DNA of 64,000 bases from Bradyrhizobium guangxiense (GCF_004114915.1 NZ_CP022219.1:4060501-4124500); one strand, 5' to 3'. Shown: positions 52,741 through 61,824, counted from the stretch's first letter. Numbers and translations are program-made. Notes: generated from the letters alone by a model not told the origin.

Positions 52741-52949
52741 TTGGGATCACCGTCCAATTCGTCGGTAGAGTAGACCCCCGACGGAACGGCATCGAGGATC
52801 TGATGGATCCGGGGGCTTAGCCGAAGGACAAATTGCAGCGTGTTGTAAAGCCCATGTGCATTCCGGCATGCCGCGAAGGTCGCAGGTGCCTCCAGGATCG
52901 CCTCTGGCGTACTCATCAAGTCTCTATCTGGGGTAGGCACTTCGGTCAT
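52737..52949 (-). CDS. small protein downstream of the helicase gene, 70 aa
   Basis: Product not recognised. It starts MTEVPTPDRDLMSTPEAILE and has two amphipathic helices (AACRNAHGLYNTLQFVLRL, then PRIHQILDAVP) and an acidic end. GAGGTG eight bases before the ATG supports translation. It begins 11 bases after the helicase stop, so it is very likely in the same operon. It may be an accessory or regulatory factor. Confidence 0.6.
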   Translation of the reverse strand: MTEVPTPDRDLMSTPEAILEAPATFAACRNAHGLYNTLQFVLRLSPRIHQILDAVPSGVYSTDELDGDPN

Positions 52950-52960
52950 CGATCTGCACC

Positions 52961-54454
52961 TCAGCGAACGAAAAGCGGACTGGGTTTGTCAGGCGACAGG
53001 ACAAGCATGAGTTCGCCCTTTGCGCGACTGAGCGCAACATACAGCAGGCAACGCGCTTCTGCCGTGTCCGGAAACGACTTTGCGTCGCACGGCATTACGA
53101 TCACGCTCTCGCATTCTAGACCTTTCGCCTTGTGAATGGTGCTGATTGCCCGTTCGGGCGGCTGCGGGCGGGCGTAAGCGCGCCGACGAGCCAGATCAGC
53201 CAAACCATCGGCCGGATTATCAAACTGACCTATGCGGACGGCGTCCCAGAACTCGCGATGGCAATCCAACTTGACGTTCTTGAAATGAGGCTCTGATTGG
53301 GTGAATTCATGCAGGCGTGTAAGCATTCTGGCGGCGCCCTTGTGATCAGGGGATTCAAGCACGAGTCTCGCAAGCTCCTGGATCAACGCCGGCTTGCCTC
53401 GCGTGTTCTTCGAACAGCGGTCGGCTATTTCGTCGTCAAGCCGTTTCCCGAATTCTGAGGGACTGAAGCCCACGGCAACCGACTCCATGAATTTCATAAT
53501 GGCTACAGCTACCTCTTCGGGTCCATTGACTCGATCTAGTTGCTGAACAAAGACTTCCAACGCCGAACGCGTGTAACCTTCCCATAGCAAGATGCGCCGA
53601 TCAAAGAAGCTCCTTAGCGCGCGTGCGGTCTCGTTATAGCGCGTCAAAACAAGCAGCGAAGATTGGCGTTTTTCAAAAGCATCGACAGCACGGCGATCAT
53701 TTGAACCAAGACGATAATCGAGATTTTTCTGGGCAATGTTGGTCGCATCTACAATTTTCATGCTGGGCGGCGCGGTACGTAGGTCAACCTTGCCACCTGC
53801 CTTCAGAGCGTTTCTCGCTGCCAATGTCCACTTTCCAAGTTCTGGACAGCCATTAGCCCAGCGGTGCGGATGATCAAGCTCTTCAATGCGGTCAGCGGCT
53901 CCAACCAGGTCAACCCAGGAATAAGGGTTCGCTTCCTTAAAGATTTTTTGCATGGGATCGGCGAAGACACGCACGCGCGAGCCATTGCTGTGCAATGCCA
54001 TTGCAATCGCATGCTGGTCTGCACTCGAATCCTGATGCTCGTCGCAAATGACGGTCGGGTAACGCTTTGCGGCGGCTCTGCCGATCATGGGATATTTCTG
54101 AAACAGCTGAGCGACCCGCGCCGCTAACTGTGCATAACCATCCGGCCGTTGGCGTACCCAAATCATGGGATCGGCCGGGATACCGAGTCCGATATGATAG
54201 GCTGTAGCGACCTGGGCGACGAGACTGTCGATCGTCCTAATTTCCACATGCGAGCCGATCCCCCGGGTTCGCTTGGCAAAGACCGAACAGGCAGCATGTG
54301 TATGGGTCAGGATGAGCACGCGGTCGCGATTATTGCCGGCGACCTCTCCGACGTAGTCTGCGCCTTGGTGCGTCTTCCCGCAGCCTGCGGGCGCTTCCAC
54401 GACAACAAGCCGGGCATCCGATCGGAGAGCAATCCGAACGGTATCGTCGCTCAC
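52961..54454 (-). CDS. gajB: Gabija-like UvrD-family helicase GajB
   Basis: 497 residues, close to the 494 of the best-known GajB. Superfamily 1 motifs are present: APAGCGKT (Walker A, 21-28), VICDEHQDSSADQHA (Walker B), VFADPMQKIF (motif III-like), RAISTIHKAKGLECESVIVM (motif V) and LLYVALSRAKGELMLV (motif VI). It should sense or remodel DNA ends and work with the GajA nuclease. Its ATG overlaps the gajA stop by four bases (54451-54454). Lower GC than the flanking chromosome suggests transfer. A nuclease domain is absent. Confidence 0.85.
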   Translation of the reverse strand: MSDDTVRIALRSDARLVVVEAPAGCGKTHQGADYVGEVAGNNRDRVLILTHTHAACSVFAKRTRGIGSHVEIRTIDSLVAQVATAYHIGLGIPADPMIWVRQRPDGYAQLAARVAQLFQKYPMIGRAAAKRYPTVICDEHQDSSADQHAIAMALHSNGSRVRVFADPMQKIFKEANPYSWVDLVGAADRIEELDHPHRWANGCPELGKWTLAARNALKAGGKVDLRTAPPSMKIVDATNIAQKNLDYRLGSNDRRAVDAFEKRQSSLLVLTRYNETARALRSFFDRRILLWEGYTRSALEVFVQQLDRVNGPEEVAVAIMKFMESVAVGFSPSEFGKRLDDEIADRCSKNTRGKPALIQELARLVLESPDHKGAARMLTRLHEFTQSEPHFKNVKLDCHREFWDAVRIGQFDNPADGLADLARRRAYARPQPPERAISTIHKAKGLECESVIVMPCDAKSFPDTAEARCLLYVALSRAKGELMLVLSPDKPSPLFVR

Positions 54455-56214
54455 AAGGTTATGTCCATAATTTCTGGCAATACGACGCCCTTCCGGACAG
54501 CATTCGCGAATGGAAGCAGCTGATCCTTAAGCGAAGGCCAAAGGTTCATATCGAAAAGCTTTTTTGCCAGTTCTTGGCCGCCACTAAGGCTCTTGAACCA
54601 ATCTTGCGAATGCGACTCGTAGTGCTTTTTTTCGCTCTCCTTGCCAACCGGGACAGTTCCTGTCGCGGCGTCAATGATGAGTTGCCTCAGGTTCGCCCCG
54701 GCCTTCTCCTCGAGAACCGCAAATTCCTTGCTGTCCGACCCTAAACGCTCTTGTAAGCTTCGGAGCCGCCGTCCGGTCTTTTCGCCAGCGGGGTCTTGGA
54801 CGAGGGCTTCAAGGCTGGTTTCTGGGACAAGCATGATGATATTTTCTTCCAGGCAACCGGATGGCCAGCGAAACAGCAGCGTTCCAAGCCGTTCTTCCAA
54901 TTTTTTCCATCGCGTCGGATGCTTGCCATCTTCGTCGTCAGCAAACCCACCGAAACTCAAACCGCCTTCTGCGAGCGCTTCGAGCAAACCCAAAGTTGTT
55001 TCATGCCCACCTCCGTCCACGATACGGATGCCGGCTTGCTCAAGCGGGGTGCCGAGCGCACCAAGCAATAATGTGCTCGCGAATCCAACCTCGGTGACGC
55101 CTTCACATACAACTGCAAGCCTCGATAGAAAGGCTTCCGGGTCTTTCACGCGTTGCTGCGCAACCTTTGCGCCCTCAAGCTTGCCGATTTTTCCATTATG
55201 ATCGACGTACCAGAGCGTCGAGTTCGATGCTGCTGATATCGCGGCAGCACTATGCGTGGTGACGAACGCCTGCGCTTTGCTTGATCCCAACTTTCCGATG
55301 AGGGCCCGCTGCCGATATGGCTCCAAGCCACGCTCAATTTCATCGACTAAGGTGATGGGGGTAGCGCCTTGGGTTTGTTCGGCGATAGCCAAAGCGGCCA
55401 AGCGACGAGTGCCCGCTCCCCAACTACTGAGTGGCAATTGCACCCCGCTTCCCTGAGCTGTCAGCCCAATCAGAGCCATTACGGAGATACCAGGAGCACC
55501 CGTGATCGAGATATCCAAACCCGTTGGCAGAGATTTGACGGCAAAGGCATCGCTCAGCGCCGAGAGTGCATCCTTGCTATCGGTGCTGAGAGCATCGACA
55601 ACGTTGGTTTCTGCGAGCTTGGAGCTGAGCCTGGATCTCAGTGTCTTGTCGGCCAGCAAACGATCAAGCGCGGAGCCTTGAACAAACCGCAGATCCCGGT
55701 CATTGCGATCGTCGCTGCTCAACCGGACCGGACCAAGTTGCCGCCGCAACCCCAATGGCATGTTTTCCGATGTGCCATCAGGCTGTTTGACTTCATAGAC
55801 CAGGTCCAGCTCGGGCGTGCCTGTTACCTGCACCCAGTAAACAGGTTCGTTGTGAGCGGCGGGACCATCCTCGTCGATGCTTGGCACAACGGGTTTTTTT
55901 CCATCCCAGTCCCATGGCCATGCAGCCTTCAGAAGGCTGTTGATTTTGCTATCGTCGGGTAGCGAAATTACCGCATCGATGACGAACCCGCCTTCCTCCT
56001 GCCGACCATAATAATCCGTGTCAGGCACGAAACTGGGATTGGAAGGACTGAAGAGAAGCGCGATCGCATCAAGGATACTCGTCTTGCCGACATCACCGCC
56101 TCCGAGAATGAGATTGAGCCCAGCGGCCGGGTACCACTCCATCGATTTAATCGAACGGTATCTTTGGATTGAAAGCCTTCGGATCGTGGGAGCGGAGACA
56201 GTACCTGCAGACAT
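54451..56214 (-). CDS. gajA: Gabija-like OLD-family ATPase-TOPRIM endonuclease GajA
   Basis: 587 residues, against 578 in the reference GajA. The N-terminal ABC-type ATPase has LILGGGDVGKTSILDAIALL (Walker A, about 38-45), SSWGAGTRRLAALAIAEQ (signature), ITLVDEIERGLEP (Walker B) and FVTTHSAAAIS. The C-terminal TOPRIM domain (from about 370) has LAVVCEGVTEVGFASTLLLG (Glu) and GFADDEDGKHP (Asp pair). This is the architecture of the OLD nuclease of Gabija anti-phage systems, in the usual order gajA-gajB. The start at 56214 has no strong ribosome site. Confidence 0.87.
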   Translation of the reverse strand: MSAGTVSAPTIRRLSIQRYRSIKSMEWYPAAGLNLILGGGDVGKTSILDAIALLFSPSNPSFVPDTDYYGRQEEGGFVIDAVISLPDDSKINSLLKAAWPWDWDGKKPVVPSIDEDGPAAHNEPVYWVQVTGTPELDLVYEVKQPDGTSENMPLGLRRQLGPVRLSSDDRNDRDLRFVQGSALDRLLADKTLRSRLSSKLAETNVVDALSTDSKDALSALSDAFAVKSLPTGLDISITGAPGISVMALIGLTAQGSGVQLPLSSWGAGTRRLAALAIAEQTQGATPITLVDEIERGLEPYRQRALIGKLGSSKAQAFVTTHSAAAISAASNSTLWYVDHNGKIGKLEGAKVAQQRVKDPEAFLSRLAVVCEGVTEVGFASTLLLGALGTPLEQAGIRIVDGGGHETTLGLLEALAEGGLSFGGFADDEDGKHPTRWKKLEERLGTLLFRWPSGCLEENIIMLVPETSLEALVQDPAGEKTGRRLRSLQERLGSDSKEFAVLEEKAGANLRQLIIDAATGTVPVGKESEKKHYESHSQDWFKSLSGGQELAKKLFDMNLWPSLKDQLLPFANAVRKGVVLPEIMDITL

Positions 56215-56369
56215 AAGAATGGCTTTGTTGCAATTGATCGGCGCGACTCAAAACGGCATCGCAGTTGTGATTATAAGCGACAAACGCTTGGGATGTATAT
56301 CGATCAACAAACTGGCGATGACGGTATCCACCTGATCGGCAAGGTAAGAGCGCCTTCGCGCAATAAGGC

Positions 56370-56408
56370 GAGCCCCTACGGGCTCGTAAGAGCGGGCCCT
56401 ACGGCCCG
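56370..56408. terminator. two hairpins with identical CTAC loops
   Basis: GAGCCC-CTAC-GGGCTC (56370-56385) and CGGGCC-CTAC-GGCCCG (56393-56408) are perfect 6-base stems sharing the same tetraloop sequence. They sit upstream of gajA and between it and the tRNA-like remnant. No U-tract is seen. Confidence 0.4.
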
Positions 56409-56466
56409 TCGGGACGGCTCCGATCAACGATCTCCGCTATTCCGTCCCAAAGCTGCAGATGAAATT

Positions 56467-56521
56467 TGGTTGCGGGAAGGGATTTGAACCCCTGACCTCA
56501 AGGTTATGAGGCTGACGAGCT
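56467..56521 (-). tRNA. degenerate tRNA-Met 3' half (remnant)
   Basis: Read on the minus strand, the 3' end matches an initiator-type tRNA-Met: anticodon loop CTCATAA, T-arm GGGGTTCAAATCCC and the end CCCGCAACCA. The anticodon stem does not pair (TCAGC against CCTTG) and the 5' half is missing, so it is not a functional tRNA. It is most likely a footprint of integration at a tRNA gene. Confidence 0.55.
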
Positions 56522-56696
56522 GTCGGCGCCCATGAGCGTATGCGAAGGACTTACCGCAGTTCCAAGTGCGATTGATGGACCACGCTTCCTGATGTATCAA
56601 TGAGACATCCCTCGCGTCGAAACTTCGATCGGCCAAGTCTGAAAATCAGGGGGTTACGCTGGATCTAGTGGCGCGCGGGAGGGCCTCGCCCCTCCA

Positions 56697-58331
56697 CTAA
56701 AGCGACGCAAGCGCGCCGGCGGCACGTGCCTTGGATCGCCCGTTCGTCTTCTCATCCGACAACCCATTCGCCAAAGCGGCCTTTCGCATTTCAACCGCCT
56801 TCGCCAGGCGCGGGTCCTTCTTTGCAGCTTCGTAGGCAGGCAAGACCGCTTCCATCCAGATCAGCATGCCTTCGGCCTTGAACACCACCCGGTCGGCAGC
56901 GCTGTAAACGCTCTGGGTAATCGCAGCGACCTCACGTGACATCTTGTCTGCGCCGCTCACGCGATGATCCAGGAGCGCCGATGCATATGCGCCTTCGCCA
57001 AAATTCTCGAAGAAGCTCGTGACGGACCGACGCTCGTCGTGAGGGCCAATTCGGTTGGGCAGCCCGACCACGGTGAGCAAATCGGGCCATCCCGGCTTGC
57101 GTCCGGCCAGGGCATCGAGCGCGTGATTGAGGGAGGAAGGGGTAATCGCTTTGTCCAGATGGGCCGGTACGCGATTATCGTTACGTTGCTTAGCGGCAAG
57201 AGCGCGCATAAGATACTTGTTACGATCCTGCGGAAACGCCCACATCGAGACCGCTCCCAACTGCTGCTTCGAGTACCGCGCCACTCTTTCGAGGATCTCG
57301 ATCGCAATAGGCGGTACGCTCAGCTTGATTTCGCGCTTGTTTTTGACCTCATCCGGTTTCCAGGTATAGACGCGCCAGCCAGCACGCTCCGGCGCGGGAT
57401 CAGGCACCCAGCGATCGGAGCCCAAGGCGAGCATGTTCACCAGCGCGGAGCTCCGTTGGGGAATCATCCATGAAACCTGCAGGGCACCGAGGACCGCGTC
57501 GTTGTTATTGCCCCCCAAAGGCCTGACGGCCTCCAAAAGCGCGATCAGCATCCCGATCTGGGCCGGGGTCAGATAGCGCCCCGAGCGATCCTCCATCTCG
57601 TACTCGTGGGACAATGCTTCCCACCAGGTCGCGGTCGGCTCAAGGCCGGTGAAGCGCCGCTTTTGCTTGAGTCCCCAGCGCAGGACCCGCTTGGCGAGAT
57701 CGACGTATTTTGCTCCAGCTGAGGGACCTGAACCGCTGGCATCGATGCGGTCGCGAACCTCTTCAAGATCTTCGAGGCGGAGCTCCTTTACGAAGCGCTT
57801 CTTGAGCTCGGCGTTTTCCGGCCGATCCCGCAATCGCGTCTCAAGCTCGGTGACGGACGAAGGCGCAAGGCGCAGCTTGGTTCCTTCGTTGCGGCCACCG
57901 TCTTTCGAGCTTTTCGTTCGCTGCGCATACTGAGTGATCAGTGTCTCGAACGTCCACAGTTCGCCCTTCAAGGCTTCAGCGCGGTCAACTGCGACAGCGA
58001 CGGACTTTTCGTCGCCCCCCATCAACCTTGTTTCGATGACGGCGTCCGGGTCGCGGCCGTTCTTGATCGCGAATATTGCCTCCGTGGCGATCTTCTTCAC
58101 CTGGGCGAACGTGAAGTCCCCCACCGCACCAAGCCGCCGTTTTACGACCGTGGACTTTTGGCCTCGGACACGCGTGCGAGCCTGCACATAGTAAGCAACT
58201 TCTCCGCCCCTGACGCGGATGCTCAGGCCTCTGGGATTATCGATCGCGAACTGACATTCGGCGTCCGCGTTGCGCTTCGCGCCGGCCTCGCTCAGCAAAT
58301 CTTTCGTCAGAGCGTATCGCTTGTTTGCCAT
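56697..58331 (-). CDS. tyrosine-type site-specific integrase
   Basis: 544 residues. An N-terminal DUF4102-like arm-binding region (LSIRVRGGEVAYYVQARTRV) is followed by a central domain and the catalytic domain. Candidate active-site residues are Arg in MIPQRSSALVNML, His-x-x-Arg in GPHDERRSV, His in LLDHRVSG and Tyr in SVYSAADRVV; the spacing is looser than in the P4 group. It would integrate and excise the island. The ATG at 58331 follows CAGGGA; the frame to 58418 lacks family character. It reads towards the element interior and lies between two tRNA halves. Confidence 0.8.
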   Translation of the reverse strand: MANKRYALTKDLLSEAGAKRNADAECQFAIDNPRGLSIRVRGGEVAYYVQARTRVRGQKSTVVKRRLGAVGDFTFAQVKKIATEAIFAIKNGRDPDAVIETRLMGGDEKSVAVAVDRAEALKGELWTFETLITQYAQRTKSSKDGGRNEGTKLRLAPSSVTELETRLRDRPENAELKKRFVKELRLEDLEEVRDRIDASGSGPSAGAKYVDLAKRVLRWGLKQKRRFTGLEPTATWWEALSHEYEMEDRSGRYLTPAQIGMLIALLEAVRPLGGNNNDAVLGALQVSWMIPQRSSALVNMLALGSDRWVPDPAPERAGWRVYTWKPDEVKNKREIKLSVPPIAIEILERVARYSKQQLGAVSMWAFPQDRNKYLMRALAAKQRNDNRVPAHLDKAITPSSLNHALDALAGRKPGWPDLLTVVGLPNRIGPHDERRSVTSFFENFGEGAYASALLDHRVSGADKMSREVAAITQSVYSAADRVVFKAEGMLIWMEAVLPAYEAAKKDPRLAKAVEMRKAALANGLSDEKTNGRSKARAAGALASL

Positions 58332-58485
58332 TTCCCTGCCTTTTGGGGATACAAGGGGATACACCGATATGGAGACCAAAGGTCCCCTCCACAAGCGGTC
58401 GATTTTGGGCACCCTCATAACCTATTATACTGTCAACAAATTTTGCGTTTCAGGCCCCTTCGGGCGATATCCTGTTTACAGACAA

Positions 58486-58535
58486 TAGGTTTTGTAAACC
58501 GAAGGTCGGGGGTTCAATCCCCTCAGCCGGCACCA
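58486..58535 (+). tRNA. tRNA-Thr(TGT) 3' half, probable attachment site
   Basis: TAGGT-TTTGTAA-ACCGA (58486-58502) is an anticodon arm with anticodon TGT and one mismatch. It is followed by AGGTCGGGGGTTCAATCCCC, the T-arm, and AGCCGGC-A-CCA, the acceptor 3' strand. The 5' half (GCCGGCT...) is missing. This is the typical scar of integration into the 3' end of a tRNA gene and probably marks the island's right end; the intact tRNA would lie beyond the window's reach. Confidence 0.6.
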
Positions 58536-58553
58536 TCGTCTGGCGTACAGCTC

Positions 58554-58967
58554 TCAGCGCGACTGCTTCGGCGCGCTGCCTCGCTGGAGGTGCTCGGCAC
58601 CTTCGATCTCCACCCAATGGTGTTTCGACTGCTCGAACACCGATCTGATCGGCGCTGGGAAGTCCGGTTGCGCGATCGCGCCGACGGCGACGCCGATCAT
58701 GGCAGGCAGATTGTCGGCCTGCCAATAGAGCGTTGAGCCGCAGTCAGCGCAGAAATAGCTGCGGACCTTGCCGCCGCTTGCGGCTGTCCGGACGTATGGC
58801 TTTGGCATCCCCGAGATCGTGACGGTCTCTGCGGCATAGAAGGCACCGACACCGAACGGCGCGCCGGTTCGCCGCTGGCAGTCGAGGCAATGACAGACGA
58901 CGACGAGCTGCGATGGTCCCGGGAGCGACAACGCAACGGCACCGCAGCTGCATCTGGCATCGATCAT
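58554..58967 (-). CDS. GFA-family (CENP-V/GFA domain) zinc protein
   Basis: 137 residues. The zinc-ligand pattern is RCSCGAVALSL, VVVCHCLDCQRRTGAPFGVG and YFCADCGSTLYW, all characteristic of GFA-domain proteins. Some members activate formaldehyde with glutathione, but for most the substrate is unknown. It is cytosolic. The start at 58967 (MIDARCSCG) fits the usual N-terminus, with GGGAG upstream. It is the first chromosomal gene to the right of the island. Confidence 0.88.
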   Translation of the reverse strand: MIDARCSCGAVALSLPGPSQLVVVCHCLDCQRRTGAPFGVGAFYAAETVTISGMPKPYVRTAASGGKVRSYFCADCGSTLYWQADNLPAMIGVAVGAIAQPDFPAPIRSVFEQSKHHWVEIEGAEHLQRGSAPKQSR

Positions 58968-59027
58968 CGAATTGCTCTCCCTCGTTGGCCGGATGCGAGT
59001 TGAAAAGGCACGCCATTGCTCACCCTC

Positions 59028-59103
59028 CGTCATTGCGTAGCGAAGCAATACAGACTGCCACCGCAGAATGACTCTGGATTGCTTCGCTGCGTTCGCAATG
59101 ACG
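59028..59103. repeat. 76-bp palindromic dispersed repeat
   Basis: CGTCATTGCGTAGCGAAGCA at one end and TGCTTCGCTGCGTTCGCAAT at the other are nearly complementary arms around a short centre with CAGACTGCC/TCTGGATT. This is the dispersed palindrome (CGTCATTGCGAGCG... type) found in hundreds of copies in Bradyrhizobium and Rhodopseudomonas genomes, and it is a good taxonomic marker. Confidence 0.8.
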
Positions 59104-59179
59104 CGTTCGAGGAGATAGCCTCAACCCGTCTGCAGAAGCGTTGTAGCGCGTCCGGGACATCGGAGCGAACGCGTGATGC

Positions 59180-61015
59180 TCACTCCGTCCCGGCCTCGAA
59201 CGCCAGCAGCACGTTGCCGGGGACGCCGCTCCATTGGCCGTAGCCGGAATTGGTGTAGAGCATGCCGCCGGCGATGACCGGCCCGGGGCCGTCGATCGCG
59301 CCGCCATGGGCGGGGACGCCGTTCACCGCCTTGAAATCCCGCGCGGTGTCGAACTCCCAGAGCAGCTTGCCGTCGGTGGCATAGGCGCGCAGGAAGCCGC
59401 TGACGCTGCCGGAGAACACGACGCCCGGGATCAGGCTCACCGCCGCCGAGAGCGCCGGGCTGCATTGGGGACGTTCGCCGCAAGCAACCGGCGGCACGTC
59501 CATCACGACCTTCCCGCTGGCAAGATCGAGGCCGAACAGGCCGCCGCCTTGGGTGGAATCGAGCTGCCGCGTGCCGTCGCGCTTGAAGCGCACGTCGGAG
59601 TTGGCGACATAGATGCGCTCCCCATCCGCGGCCGAGCCCCATTCGCTGCCGCCGAGTGAACCGCCCTTCCCGACCCGGGTCTGCCACAGGATCTTGCCGC
59701 CATCGTCGGGATCGAGCGCGTGCACGACGCCCGACTTCTGCGCGATGGCAAGAACACGTCTGCCAGCGCGCAAGGTTGTGAGGATCGGCGATTGCCCGAA
59801 ATCGTGATCAGGCCCGGGGTCCTCGGGACAATTGGTCTTGTCCGCAGTGAAGCAGGCGACGACAAAGGCGTCCTTCGGCGTCGCCTGCTGCTTCCACAAC
59901 AGCTTCCCGGTCGCGAGATCGAACGCCAGGATCGCATCGGCGGTCGCGGCCGGCGGATTCGAATAGGAATTGCTGGTCGCGACATAGACCGCGCCCCGCT
60001 GCGCATCGATCGTCGGCGCCGACCAGATCGCAGCGCCCGATGGGCCGAACAGCTGCGTGCCCCGGGCATTCTTGCCGGTCGGATGCGGTATCTCCGGGAT
60101 CGTGTAGGCCTGCCAGATCATCTTGCCGGTCGCCGCATCCAGCGCCACCACGCTGCCGCGGAAGGTGCAGCATTCGTACGAGGCCTGGGAGCCGGCCGCT
60201 TCCTCGAGCGAGGACACCGGCACGTAGAGCACGCCCGAATGCAGCGTCGGCGCGCCGGTGATGCGCGCGGCGGCATGCTCCTCGACCTTGGTCTTCCAGA
60301 TCAGCGCGCCGGTCAGCGCGTTCACCGCATAGGCGTTGGCACGCAGATCGCCGAAGAAGATCGCGACCTGGTCGGAGCCTGGAAGCTTCGCAAAGCTGAT
60401 CGCGGCGCGCCCCGCCGCATCGATCGCCAGCGTCCACAGCGTGCAGCCGCTTCGTGCGTCGAGCGCGTGCACCTTGCGATCGGTGCCGCCGATGAACAGC
60501 AGGCCGCCGACGATGGTCGGCGGCGCAAAGGACACCGAGGCGCCGGGAAAGGCATAGGCCCATTTCAACCGCAACTGCGGCACCTGCGCCGCGGTCAGCC
60601 CCGCCATGTCGGCCGGCTGGAAGCGGCTGTTGCCGGCATCGACGCCCCACCCGTTCCAGCGCGGACCGTCGAGCGCTTGCGGAAAGCCGCTCACCTGCTG
60701 CGCGCAGCGGCCGTCCGCGTCGGCCGCGAGGCCACCAGCCGTCGGCATCTTGCCGGTGACGAAGGCAGCTATCGCACGGCGTTCGGCGTCGCTGCGGTCC
60801 TTCGCCATGGCGGCCATGGTGCCCGAGGTCAACGTCCCCATCACATGGTCGAACGACATCGCCTGCATGGCGCCGCGGCCCGGCACGCGGCTCTGCGCAT
60901 CGCCGTCGTGGCATTGCGCGCAATGCGTTGCATAGAGCGCCGCACCGTCCTGCTGCGCCAGCGCCGGCGCGCTGCACCAGATCAACAACGCGACCAGCAC
61001 GGCACGTACGCTCAT
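59180..61015 (-). CDS. cytochrome c-PQQ quinoprotein dehydrogenase-like protein
   Basis: 611 residues. The signal peptide ends near ALAQ. A short cytochrome c domain follows (ATHCAQCHDGD, the CxxCH heme site, with Met ligand in GTLTSGTMAAMA). Then comes a beta-propeller of PQQ-type repeats: LKWAYAFPGASVSFAPPTIV, GGTDRKVHALDARSGCTLWT, GSVVALDAATGKMIWQAYTI, ILAFDLATGKLLWKQQ and so on. Cys-Cys in YECCTF may be the vicinal disulfide ring of quinoprotein alcohol dehydrogenases. Periplasmic oxidation of an alcohol or polyvinyl-alcohol-like substrate is inferred. The ATG at 61015 has GGAG upstream. Confidence 0.88.
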   Translation of the reverse strand: MSVRAVLVALLIWCSAPALAQQDGAALYATHCAQCHDGDAQSRVPGRGAMQAMSFDHVMGTLTSGTMAAMAKDRSDAERRAIAAFVTGKMPTAGGLAADADGRCAQQVSGFPQALDGPRWNGWGVDAGNSRFQPADMAGLTAAQVPQLRLKWAYAFPGASVSFAPPTIVGGLLFIGGTDRKVHALDARSGCTLWTLAIDAAGRAAISFAKLPGSDQVAIFFGDLRANAYAVNALTGALIWKTKVEEHAAARITGAPTLHSGVLYVPVSSLEEAAGSQASYECCTFRGSVVALDAATGKMIWQAYTIPEIPHPTGKNARGTQLFGPSGAAIWSAPTIDAQRGAVYVATSNSYSNPPAATADAILAFDLATGKLLWKQQATPKDAFVVACFTADKTNCPEDPGPDHDFGQSPILTTLRAGRRVLAIAQKSGVVHALDPDDGGKILWQTRVGKGGSLGGSEWGSAADGERIYVANSDVRFKRDGTRQLDSTQGGGLFGLDLASGKVVMDVPPVACGERPQCSPALSAAVSLIPGVVFSGSVSGFLRAYATDGKLLWEFDTARDFKAVNGVPAHGGAIDGPGPVIAGGMLYTNSGYGQWSGVPGNVLLAFEAGTE

Positions 61016-61110
61016 GGTAGGCTCCGGCATGCGAGATGAGAACGCTTCACACAACCTTAAGTCTATCGCCATCACGATCGCGGACGCAATGGAGTTGCGC
61101 CCTCCGGCCG

Positions 61111-61824
61111 TCACACATCCGTGGCGATGCGGATGCGATCCGGCAACGCGTCCAGCTGCCAGAGCCCGAGGCTCTTGTCGCGCCAACCGCCATCGCCCTC
61201 CTCGCACCGCTCGTCGATCAACTCGCGCGGCGCCGGCCAGTCGAACGGCGCCCTCGTCATGTTGAGCGCGCGCCAGTCGCCGTCCTCGCAATCGTGATTG
61301 TCCTCGACTTCCGGAAACGTCGTGGCGAGCAAGAATTGCGCGCCACTCTCGCGAAAGCGGGCGGTGACGCGGGCGATGTTCTGGAAACTCAGATGCACCA
61401 GGCAGTCGCGGCACAGGATCAGATCGGCGTGCGGCAGTGCATCGCGGGTGATATCGGCAACCAGGAAACGGCCGGCGAGTTCGCCGTCCGCCACGCGCCG
61501 GTTGTTGGCCTCGATCAGCGCCGGCACGATGTCGATGCCGATGTAGTCGAGATCGAGCTTGAGGAGGCCGATCCAGCCCGCATCGCCACAGGGCGCATCG
61601 AGCAGCGAGCGCACGCCGAGCCGTTGCAGCAACGGCGGAAGTGCGTCCCGGATCGCGGCGGTGGCGGTGTCCTCCGAGCCGAGGCCCGACACCGAGCTGA
61701 CAGCGCCCCAGAGGTTCGTCCGCTCGATCCGCTCGAACCGCGCAGCGAGATCCAGCCCTGAGAAATTGTCGCGGTCGGCGACGAAGCGGTCGTGGGCAAG
61801 CACGGAGGGACGATTGGAGATCAT
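61111..61824 (-). CDS. class I SAM-dependent methyltransferase
   Basis: 237 residues. Motif I is SLLDAPCGDAGWIGLLK (DxxCGxG-like with SAM-binding loop), followed by YIGIDIVPALIEAN, FLVADITRDALPHADLILCR and FLLATTFPEV. The fold is Rossmann type; the substrate is unknown. It ends 95 bases upstream of the PQQ protein start on the same strand, so it could be co-transcribed. The downstream region begins with VLAHDRFV at the N-terminus, with no signal peptide. Confidence 0.85.
   Translation of the reverse strand: MISNRPSVLAHDRFVADRDNFSGLDLAARFERIERTNLWGAVSSVSGLGSEDTATAAIRDALPPLLQRLGVRSLLDAPCGDAGWIGLLKLDLDYIGIDIVPALIEANNRRVADGELAGRFLVADITRDALPHADLILCRDCLVHLSFQNIARVTARFRESGAQFLLATTFPEVEDNHDCEDGDWRALNMTRAPFDWPAPRELIDERCEEGDGGWRDKSLGLWQLDALPDRIRIATDV

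Noticed and set aside
58486..58535. functional tRNA-Thr gene
   Set aside because: Only the anticodon arm, T-arm and acceptor 3' strand are present; no 5' acceptor strand or D-arm could be found upstream.
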